DNA of 43,057 bases from Kiritimatiellota bacterium. Its GTDB lineage: Bacteria; Verrucomicrobiota; Lentisphaeria; Oligosphaerales; JAADHN01. The stretch covers positions 1-43,057 of the forward strand of contig JAADHN010000025.1 in assembly GCA_013151865.1 (NCBI GenBank), written 5' to 3'. This document shows positions 17,825 to 25,052 of the stretch, one piece after another. The translations under genes were made by a program, and so were the position numbers. The notes under the pieces are model-generated. The model did no database searches, was not told the DNA's origin, and saw nothing but the letters and a program-made list of their open reading frames with translations. Positions within the stretch are counted from its first letter, which is position 1, and each line of letters starts with the position of its first letter.

Positions 17825-19993
17825 TCATCGTTCGCGTCTTGCGAAAGCCAGGAGTTCGCCGGCCATGGCGGCGGCCGCACAGAGGAGGGCCGCCGTCCTG
17901 AATCCGGCCCACCAGGGCAGGAGAACACCGCCGGCGCACAGTCCGCCGGCGGCCCCCAACAGGTCCAGACCGAAAGCGGCCGCCGGGGCTGCGGCGTGTG
18001 TCCGCCCCCACCGCACAGTGCGCCGAAAGAGTCCCCCCATCCGTGCGCCGAGAACCGCGTTGACAAAGGCCAGGACCATAAAAAGCAGTCCCTCGGGGAG
18101 CCGCTCGAAGATCGGCAGCGCCGGGAACAGGCCGGGCAGGATCAGCACGACCAGCACGGTCCGGCGGTCCTCAATCCAGGGCCGAGTCCGGTGGGCCCCC
18201 AGAAAGATGCCGACCATGCCGGCGGCGGTCAACAGCGCCACGAGCCAGTATGCCTGTCCGGCCACGCTCTGGCTCAGGTACAAGCTGTAAACCAGGGCCA
18301 TGGTGGTGACCCAACTTCCCCAGAACAAAGCGGACGCCCCGCGGAGTCCCGGCTCGAGTGCTCCGGTAAGGACCAACAGCAGCCCGACGAGGACCACCGC
18401 GGCCCACGGCATGGGGTGGAACACCCGGTCCCAAAAAGTCTCCGCGGTTTCGATCATGGCGCCGCGAAAGAGTAGGTACGCGTAGTACGCGGCCGGGAAT
18501 ACTACGGAGTTCACCGGCGGCGGCGTTTCGGACACGGCGGCCGGACCCAACGAACGTCGCATGGCGGCATCGAAAAAGACTGCGGCGGCCTGGGCCTCGG
18601 CTCCCGCATCCACGGCGGCCGTGAGACGCTCCCGGGTCCGTTTCTGAACAAAGCGAGTCGACAGCGGCTTGCGGCTTCCCACAAAGACGATGCCCCCCAA
18701 GTCGGTCCGGTACTCGGCCGTATGAGGCAGACATTGGCCGAGAGCGGCGCGAACGGTCCGGAGGTAGCGGACCTGACGCGGATGCAGGTAGCCGGGCGCG
18801 GTCGGCAGTACCACGGCAAGCACCCCGCCGGGAGCCAAATGTCCGGCGGCCGACGCCAGGAATTCCCGGGTCAGACAACGATTGGCCAACAAGGACGCCG
18901 GCTCGGCGCCGAGCACCACGATCAGGTCGCTCGACCGTCCGGAAAGCGCCCGCCACGGCGAGGCGCTCACGTGCAGACCGGGGGGCAGGTCGAACTTCTG
19001 CCACCGCGCGAGGAAACGCATCTTGGCGCGATCCGTTTCCCAAAGATCGAGGCGGCAGTCACGCAGATACCGGGCTGTCCCGGCGAATCCGGCGGAAACC
19101 GGGCGCAACAAGAAAACATGGCCCCATCGTTCCGGAAACTGGGCCAGAAAAGTCAGGAGCGCCGCCTTGCTTCGGGTCGGTCGATTCTCGGGCGTCGGCA
19201 AGCCGTTCTCGAACACGAAGACTGCGCCATTTCGTTCGGCGGCAGTCATGGCGCTGAATGGTGTGTTGACGTGGGCGAGAATCCGATATCCGGGGAGCCG
19301 CAGCTCAAGGGAGTGACGAGACAATCCCTCGAGCCAGCTCGTGCGCGCGACCGTCAGGCAGGCCAGGCCCAGGCCGGCGACCAACAACCAGCCCCGGGCG
19401 CGCCGGCCCGCGAGCCGCGGAGCGATCAGGATCAGGACCGGCAGCAACAACAATGCGGGCAAAGAAAGACCGCCCGAGTAGACGTACCCGGCCATGCAAA
19501 GACCGGCCCACAATCCCCCCAATGTCTCGAATGCGTACGCACGGGATGTCTCCACCTCGTTGCGGACGGCACAGCGCGCCAAACGCCATGGAAACAGGGC
19601 CCCGCCCAGCACGCAGGGCACGAGGAGGAAAACCGGGACCCGCAGATAATCCCGGAAGCCCAGAACGTCCTTGGCCCCCCAGGCGCGCGCCCAAAGGAAA
19701 ACCCCCAGGGACGCCACCGTGAAAAGCACCAACCCCCACTCGGCCCGGATGCGCTTCAACCGGCCCGCAAGCGGCGCCGCGAAAAAGGCGCCCAGCCCCC
19801 CGAGCAGCGTCCAAGCGGCCAACGCGAACGCCATGGCCGCATCGCTGCCGTACAAGGCCGTAAAAATCTCGCGGATCAGCAGAACTTGGCTGGTGATGGT
19901 GGTGAAACCGGCAAGGAACATGAACGCGGGCAGGGCCGGGTCCGCCCCTATTGCGGGGCCGGGGGAGGACGCATTCGAGCCGCTTGTTTGCAT
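17825..19993 (-). CDS. Polytopic membrane protein with degenerate spermidine synthase-like domain
   Basis: The protein has about 722 residues. About seven TM helices come first (residues about 20-220, including FTTITSQVLLIREIFTALYG, the typical opening of MFS-spermidine-synthase fusions). A soluble Rossmann-like domain follows (about 240-480), then about seven more helices. The soluble domain is recognisable from LNRCLTREF-like NRCLTREFLAS and HLAPGGVLAVVLP. The SAM-binding glycine loop and the DLPDP catalytic Asp of true aminopropyltransferases are missing, with VVLGAEPAS in that place. Aminopropyl transfer is therefore unlikely. Such proteins are found in planctomycetes and deltaproteobacteria with unknown function. 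ATG 19993 was preferred over GTG 20014, which has no ribosome binding site. It lies 88 bases upstream of the RluA gene, probably in one operon. The 256 bases before it hold no gene. Confidence 0.8.
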   Translation of the reverse strand: MQTSGSNASSPGPAIGADPALPAFMFLAGFTTITSQVLLIREIFTALYGSDAAMAFALAAWTLLGGLGAFFAAPLAGRLKRIRAEWGLVLFTVASLGVFLWARAWGAKDVLGFRDYLRVPVFLLVPCVLGGALFPWRLARCAVRNEVETSRAYAFETLGGLWAGLCMAGYVYSGGLSLPALLLLPVLILIAPRLAGRRARGWLLVAGLGLACLTVARTSWLEGLSRHSLELRLPGYRILAHVNTPFSAMTAAERNGAVFVFENGLPTPENRPTRSKAALLTFLAQFPERWGHVFLLRPVSAGFAGTARYLRDCRLDLWETDRAKMRFLARWQKFDLPPGLHVSASPWRALSGRSSDLIVVLGAEPASLLANRCLTREFLASAAGHLAPGGVLAVVLPTAPGYLHPRQVRYLRTVRAALGQCLPHTAEYRTDLGGIVFVGSRKPLSTRFVQKRTRERLTAAVDAGAEAQAAAVFFDAAMRRSLGPAAVSETPPPVNSVVFPAAYYAYLLFRGAMIETAETFWDRVFHPMPWAAVVLVGLLLVLTGALEPGLRGASALFWGSWVTTMALVYSLYLSQSVAGQAYWLVALLTAAGMVGIFLGAHRTRPWIEDRRTVLVVLILPGLFPALPIFERLPEGLLFMVLAFVNAVLGARMGGLFRRTVRWGRTHAAAPAAAFGLDLLGAAGGLCAGGVLLPWWAGFRTAALLCAAAAMAGELLAFARRER

Positions 19994-20249
19994 GACCACC
20001 GACCTTCGGAACACAGTGACAGCGAGTGCTGAAGCGAACCGCCGAACTGCCGGCGGTCCTCGGGGAACGCGACCTGCGCAGAAGTGTCACGTCAACGGTT
20101 TGCTGACAGGTTCAGCACGCGAATGCTCACAATTGCGGCCCCCACGCCCCCCGCAATTCGACTCGCCGCGACTTGCCGGCAGTCGACCTTGCCGTTTGTT
20201 CGGCATTCGGCTTACGGGGCAGCGATCCTCCCGCGGTTCGGCCCGAATC

Positions 20250-21455
20250 TCACATGAGGCCGTACAAGCGCGCGTCCGCGGTTTTCCGGCGCCAAAGCGC
20301 GACGTCCACGGCGCAAACACGGGCCACGTCTTCCGGGATTGCGGCGGGGGCGCGATCGATCAGCTCCCTCACGGCCGGACCGCCGGCGAGGATATCGATG
20401 GGCGGGCGTTCGGTCTCGTATTCGTACGGCGGCGGCCGCCATCGGACCTGTCGCGGCCAAAGGCGTTTTGCGCAGAGCAACAGGACCAACGTGGTCCGAA
20501 CCGGTTCGAAATCCTCCGGATCCGTCACATGTAGAAACAGGCCGCCGCAGGATTGACCGGCCCACTTGCCGAAGGTCGGTTCGAATCGGACCGGACGGAA
20601 CCGGACCCCGGGCAGGGCGAACTCCGCAACCGCGTCACGCCAGCGGAAAGGCTCGATGAACGGGGCGCCGCAGATCTCGAACGGCGTTGTGGTCCCCCGT
20701 CCTTCGGAGAGATTCGTCCCTTCGAGCAGCACTTGGCCGGGATATGCGAATACCCCATCGATCCGCGGCAGATTGGGGGAAGGCGGCACCCATGGCAGCC
20801 CCGTGTCCCGGAAGCGCATTTCCCGAGACCAGTTCTGCAGGGGGCATACGTGCACGTCGGCGCCGATGCCCAGGGCGCGGTTCACAAATCGAGTCGCTTC
20901 CCCGAGCGTGAGGTCGTGACGCAACGGCAGAGAGGCCATCCCAACGAAACTGCGGAAGGCAGATCCCAGGCGCGGACCCTCGATCCGCGTTCCGCCAAGC
21001 GGGTTCGGACGGTCCAGAACCAGGACCCCGATCCCGCGCTGCGCGCACACCTCGAGGCAAGCGGTCACAGTCCAAAGAAAAGTGTAAACCCGGCAACCCA
21101 CGTCCTGAAGATCGACCAGGAGCCAGTCGAGTCCATCGAGCATCCGCGGCGCCGGGCGCCGGGTTTCCGAGTAAAGACTGTACACCGGCACATCCAGGAC
21201 AGGGTGTCGGGAATGGGGGGTCTCGATCATGTTGTCCTGCTGCTCGCCCCACAAACCGTGCTGGGGCGAAAACAGGACCGCGAGCTGTCCGGGCCACCGT
21301 GCCGCAAGCACCTCCGGCGCGGGCCGAAACTCGCGGTCCACGGCGGCCTGATTCGTCAACAGCCCGAAACGCGCGCCCTGTTCCAGGAAACCCGGCGGCG
21401 ATGCGATGCACACCTCCAAGCCCGGCGTCACGTTTCTGTCGGGGCCGGCGCGCAT
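20250..21455 (-). CDS. namZ: DUF1343 protein, exo-beta-N-acetylmuramidase NamZ family (GH171)
   Basis: NamZ proteins remove terminal N-acetylmuramic acid from peptidoglycan chains. The 401 residues cover the whole DUF1343 family: RFGLLTNQAAVDREFRPA, LFSPQHGLWGEQQDNM, VPVYSLYSETRRP, DWLLVDLQDVGCRVYTF, LDRPNPLGG, and YPGQVLLEGTNLSEGRGTTTPFE. These are the family's signature blocks in the usual order. No signal peptide is visible, so a cytoplasmic role in recycling muropeptides seems more likely than secretion. ATG 21455 follows AAAGGAAG. The neighbours do not include other wall-recycling genes. The divergent Gfo/Idh gene 442 bases away could share a control region. The gene symbol rests on family membership only. 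Confidence 0.88.
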   Translation of the reverse strand: MRAGPDRNVTPGLEVCIASPPGFLEQGARFGLLTNQAAVDREFRPAPEVLAARWPGQLAVLFSPQHGLWGEQQDNMIETPHSRHPVLDVPVYSLYSETRRPAPRMLDGLDWLLVDLQDVGCRVYTFLWTVTACLEVCAQRGIGVLVLDRPNPLGGTRIEGPRLGSAFRSFVGMASLPLRHDLTLGEATRFVNRALGIGADVHVCPLQNWSREMRFRDTGLPWVPPSPNLPRIDGVFAYPGQVLLEGTNLSEGRGTTTPFEICGAPFIEPFRWRDAVAEFALPGVRFRPVRFEPTFGKWAGQSCGGLFLHVTDPEDFEPVRTTLVLLLCAKRLWPRQVRWRPPPYEYETERPPIDILAGGPAVRELIDRAPAAIPEDVARVCAVDVALWRRKTADARLYGLM

Positions 21456-21550
21456 GATTCTTCCTTTCCGCTTAAGGGCCCTTCGCCGCCTGACCTCATG
21501 TGCGGTGCGGCCCTGTCCAAGGGCCGAAACTCCTCACCTGCCGCGTGGCC

Positions 21551-21570
21551 GGTAAGATAGCGTATCTACC
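21551..21570. promoter_or_regulatory. Palindrome with -10-like GGTAAGATAG in the namZ / Gfo-Idh divergent region
   Basis: GGTAAGATA-GCG-TATCTACC is a near-perfect inverted repeat with one bulged A, about 96 bases upstream of namZ and 328 upstream of the oxidoreductase start. Its first 16 bases match 38483-38498 in another divergent region at 14 positions. It can be read as a -10 box (TAAGAT) or an operator. The remaining gap (21456-21897) contains a dispersed-repeat-like segment at 21721-21760 and no gene. Confidence 0.4.
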
Positions 21571-21897
21571 CACCTCTGCGATGCGAAGGACCTTCCCCCA
21601 GCTTGATTCCAGCCCGACCCGGCATCATTGTGTGTTGTGTTCACCGAACCCCGCCGGGAGGCGCAAATGGAGCATGCGTATTGGCCGGCTCGCGAGCGAC
21701 GTTTCGGTCCGCTCACCGGGAGGCACGGCTCTGCCGCCCGGCGGGATCGTCCTCCACAGCGGTTGGGTCCGGACTGTGGGGTCCTTCGGTTTGTGCGTCA
21801 CCGGATTTGCGCAGGGAAATACGGGGTTGCAGCGCGACCGCAGCCGTTGTGAAAAGGTCCGAGCCGCGATTCGAAAACGGAACAAGAGGAATTGGTC

Positions 21898-23025
21898 ATG
21901 GGCAAAAAGATCAGGGTTGGGATCATCGGCGCCGGACAGATCGGCACGGCGCACATGCGCAGGTACAGCCAGCACCCGGATGTGGAGATGGCGGCCGTAT
22001 CGGACCTCTTCCCCGAGAAGATTGAGACCGCGCAGAAAAACTTCGGCATTCCGGACGGCTATGCGGACTTCGCCGACCTGCTCGAGCGGGACGATATCGA
22101 AGCCGTGGACGTGTGTGTCCACAACAACAAGCACGCACCGATCACTGTCGCCGCACTCGAGGCGGGCAAGCATGTTTTCTGCGAAAAGCCCATGGCCGGC
22201 ACTTATCGGGACGCTTTGGCCATGCATGAGGCGGCCTCGAGGCACGGGCGGAAACTCAGTATTCAGCTCGGCACCTTGTTCAATATGCAGACGCGGGCCG
22301 CGGAACGCCTCATCCGGGACGGCTGCCTCGGTCGCATTTATTACGCGCGCTCGGTGGGGTTCCGGCGGCGCGGACGCCCTTTCGTCGACGGCTACGGCAC
22401 GGCCAATTTCGTCAACAAACCCATCTGTGCCGGGGGCGCCCTGTTCGACATGGGCGTTTATCACATCGCCAATATCCTGTACCTGCTGGACAATCCGGAA
22501 GTGATTTCCATCACAGGCGCCACTCACCAGGCCTTGGACATGTACGAAGACCGACGCAAGTTCTCGGAGTTCGGCGTGGAGGAGTTGGGCCTGGGCTGGG
22601 TCCGGCTGGCCGGCGGCATTTCATTCGATATCGAGGAAGCTTGGGCCGTCCACTACGACAACTCCGAATCAAGCAAGCTCCTGGGGGCCAAAGGCGGTAT
22701 CAAGCTCAGCCCGTTCGCCTTTTTCTCGAGTCGGAGCGACATGCCCATGACCTCCACATTCGACCTGGACGGCAGCAACACCCGCTGGCATTCCTGTTTC
22801 CCGGACACGGACGCCTACGACAGCCCCCAGCAGCATTGGATCGCGGCGCTCCAGGGGCGTGTCCCCCTGCTACCCACGGCAGAAGTGGCCCTGAACACAA
22901 TGCTGATCAGCAGCGGCATCTATTTGTCTGCCGAACTGGGCCGTGAAGTCACGGCCGACGAGGTCCGCAAGAAGACCGTGAGCACGGCCATCGACCCGTA
23001 CACCCCTGAAAAGGTTTGGCATTAA
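21898..23025 (+). CDS. Gfo/Idh/MocA-family NAD(P)-dependent oxidoreductase
   Basis: The protein has 375 residues. A Rossmann nucleotide-binding motif GIIGAGQIG (residues 9-16) is followed by SDLFPEKIE and the family's EKP motif in FCEKPMAG (Glu96-Lys97-Pro98). The catalytic region is GGALFDMGVYHIANIL, with the Asp-x3-His pair usual in this family. The C-terminal alpha/beta domain is complete. Members oxidise or isomerise sugars, inositols or amino-sugar derivatives, or act as glycosidases. Substrate is not assigned. ATG 21898 was chosen over TTG 21892 because AGAGGA lies 7 bases before it. Its place opposite namZ and upstream of sensor genes suggests sugar metabolism. No signal peptide is present, so it is cytoplasmic. 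Confidence 0.92.
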   Translation: MGKKIRVGIIGAGQIGTAHMRRYSQHPDVEMAAVSDLFPEKIETAQKNFGIPDGYADFADLLERDDIEAVDVCVHNNKHAPITVAALEAGKHVFCEKPMAGTYRDALAMHEAASRHGRKLSIQLGTLFNMQTRAAERLIRDGCLGRIYYARSVGFRRRGRPFVDGYGTANFVNKPICAGGALFDMGVYHIANILYLLDNPEVISITGATHQALDMYEDRRKFSEFGVEELGLGWVRLAGGISFDIEEAWAVHYDNSESSKLLGAKGGIKLSPFAFFSSRSDMPMTSTFDLDGSNTRWHSCFPDTDAYDSPQQHWIAALQGRVPLLPTAEVALNTMLISSGIYLSAELGREVTADEVRKKTVSTAIDPYTPEKVWH

Positions 23026-23226
23026 CCCGAAGGATGCATGCGTCGGGGTCCGGCCGCAAAGAAAGAAAGAGTGTGTGGCCGCGCGCGAGTGCGATTCTGG
23101 GTGAGGTTTCGTTCCCGCCGTGGGGACCGCTGGCACGGCGCGCCTTGGGCAGGCGCAATTGCCCGTACCGCATGTCGTGGTTCTGGGGCTCTGCGCTCTG
23201 TGGCCGAGTTGAATCTGCAGGATGCC

Positions 23227-23255
23227 TTGTTAAACCAAAAACAGCGAAGTATTAT
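23227..23255 (+). promoter_or_regulatory. Putative sigma-70 promoter before the sensor genes
   Basis: TTGTTA (23227-23232), a 17-base spacer and TATTAT (23250-23255) form the best-looking promoter of the window. It lies in the 421-base gap (23026-23446) after the oxidoreductase, about 190 bases before the first sensor gene. The -10 is embedded in GTATTATAG, a pattern shared with three other intergenic regions. The gap contains no other recognisable feature. Confidence 0.55.
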
Positions 23256-23446
23256 AGGAAGAAACGCCGGAGGATTGTGGATTGCGGGACCGCAGGGAAG
23301 ATCCGGTATGCGGAGTGACGGCGATGCGCTCCGTGAGCCGAAGCCGGTGCGAGACGAGGCTTTTCCCAAGTGCCACGTATTGCTTTTGCTCATAGGCCGA
23401 ATCTCCTGCCGGCGAACGTGCCTCGCGGGAGGAGGGATGGTACGCC

Positions 23447-24721
23447 ATGAATACACGGTCGTTCTTCGTGGTAGATCCCATCGCCAGGCGGTGGCCTGCC
23501 CTCGCCAGGGTCATGGTTGGACGCATAACCGTCCTGGGCGTTCTTTTTATTGCGCTTGCAGCCTTGGGGCCGCGAGACGAAATCTCCTTCTACTCCTTCA
23601 TTTCTCTCGCTTTCGTCATTAACATCCCCTACGCACTCTGGCTGCGAAAGGAGCAAACCGCTCGACAGAGCACGCCGCTTCAGTTTCTGGTAGACACGCT
23701 TCTGGTGACGGGCCTTGTGCATTTTACCGGCGGCCTCCAGAGCGAATTGGTTTTGCTGTATCCGTTGGTGATCCTTTCAGCCGGACTGGTGGTCTCCGGC
23801 GAGTTTTCCATGAAGGTCACGGTCCTGTGCATCAGTCTTTACGCGACGTTGATCGTTCTCGAAATGCAAGGCTTGGTGCGGTATTACGGCCCGGGCCCTT
23901 TCCCGTACACGAACGGACAGCACGTGGTTCAGGCCTTGATGCTGCGGATTTTCGTGTTCACGTTTTTCACCGCGGCAAGCAGTTTCCTTTCCGACAGACT
24001 CGGGAGAGGCAGGGACGGAGTGGGACCGACCGGCATGGTTTCTTCGCTGATCTGCAACTTTATGGCCCCGATCGCACTGTGTGCAAACCGGCAGGGCAAG
24101 ATCCTTTTTGCGAACAAAGCCGCGGCGGATTTCATCGGCCATCCCTCCGATTTCATCAGGGGACGAGACATCGGCGACTTTATTGTTGACGCCCCGCCCG
24201 CCGCGGGAGCGAAACCTTTTGAGGCACGGATGTGTACGCTGACCTTTCAAAAAACCGACGGTATGGTCGTTCACATTCCGTGTTCTATCGTGATGGTCCC
24301 TGCGGAAGTGCTGGCGGAGCACGTCGACGACTTGAACCAATTCTCTCCCACAGATGCGCCCTTGCTCTTGATCGTGGGATGGCCGCCGGATGCCGGTGAA
24401 GGATTACCGGGACAGACGCGCCGAGAGAATGATCGAATGCCCGGTGAAATTCTTGCCGGGTACCGACATTCTCTGCTCAATGCCCTGAGTCCCGTCAAGA
24501 CCGCGGCAGGTGCTTTTTGCGAGGTACTCGAGCGTGTGGGAGCGGACAGCACGGCGTGGAGCCCCGAGGACCGTGAACTGTCGAAGGGACTCTTGGACGC
24601 GCTGTGCACCGGCACCGGCCGCTTGCACAAGAGAATCATGGAGCTGTTTCCCGTGCCGGAGCAAGAACCGCCGGCCAGAGAGAAAAACGAAGAGGCAACC
24701 GGTGCCGGGCCTACGGGCTGA
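23447..24721 (+). CDS. PilS-like six-TM PAS sensor protein lacking a kinase ATPase domain
   Basis: The protein has 424 residues. Six hydrophobic segments fill residues about 22-185 (ITVLGVLFIALAALG, FISLAFVINIPYALWL, FLVDTLLVTGLVHF, LLYPLVILSAGLVVSG, VTVLCISLYATLIVLEM and LRIFVFTFFTAASSFL), arranged as in PilS/NtrB-type kinases. A PAS domain follows (about 205-300: LCANRQGKILFANKAAADFIG). The last part resembles a dimerisation helix (GYRHSLLNALSPVKTAAG) but continues into a short charged tail, and no N, G1 or G2 ATPase box occurs. The frame closes at a normal stop with no second half in another frame, so it seems to be naturally short. It begins after GGAGGAGGG. It may act as a sensing partner of the downstream hybrid kinase. 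Its length is about 100 residues below PilS. Confidence 0.75.
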   Translation: MNTRSFFVVDPIARRWPALARVMVGRITVLGVLFIALAALGPRDEISFYSFISLAFVINIPYALWLRKEQTARQSTPLQFLVDTLLVTGLVHFTGGLQSELVLLYPLVILSAGLVVSGEFSMKVTVLCISLYATLIVLEMQGLVRYYGPGPFPYTNGQHVVQALMLRIFVFTFFTAASSFLSDRLGRGRDGVGPTGMVSSLICNFMAPIALCANRQGKILFANKAAADFIGHPSDFIRGRDIGDFIVDAPPAAGAKPFEARMCTLTFQKTDGMVVHIPCSIVMVPAEVLAEHVDDLNQFSPTDAPLLLIVGWPPDAGEGLPGQTRRENDRMPGEILAGYRHSLLNALSPVKTAAGAFCEVLERVGADSTAWSPEDRELSKGLLDALCTGTGRLHKRIMELFPVPEQEPPAREKNEEATGAGPTG

Positions 24722-24745
24722 GAGCCGGAACTGCCTGCATCTGTC

Positions 24746-24762
24746 GGGCGGGGCGCCCTTTT
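24746..24762 (+). terminator. Possible intrinsic terminator or attenuator between the two sensor genes
   Basis: GGGCG-GGG-CGCCC followed by TTTT, 25 bases after the stop of the first sensor gene. The stem has only five pairs, so it is weak. A related GGGCGCCCTTTTT stretch recurs near 25003 in the same 331-base gap (24722-25052), which otherwise holds no gene or clear promoter. Confidence 0.35.
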
Positions 24763-25052
24763 CCTGCGTTGCCACGCACTTGAAACGAACCGGCCCCCCG
24801 GACCGGATCGTTCGAGCGCCGACTTTCCTGCGGGCAGAGAACGAGTACGGCGGTGAGAATGGGCGTTCGACTTTCAGCTTTCCGAACTGAAACTGCCGGG
24901 TTCGAGGGGGCATGTTCCGGGTATGGGGCCGGAGATCGCAGAGACCGAGGCCGACGTGGTCCATCTGCGGGCCCCACGAGGCCTTTTCGGGCGCCCTTTT
25001 TACCAGAACCCACCTGCGTCCGGACACTTGCACCGCCCGCTGGGGGGGCACG

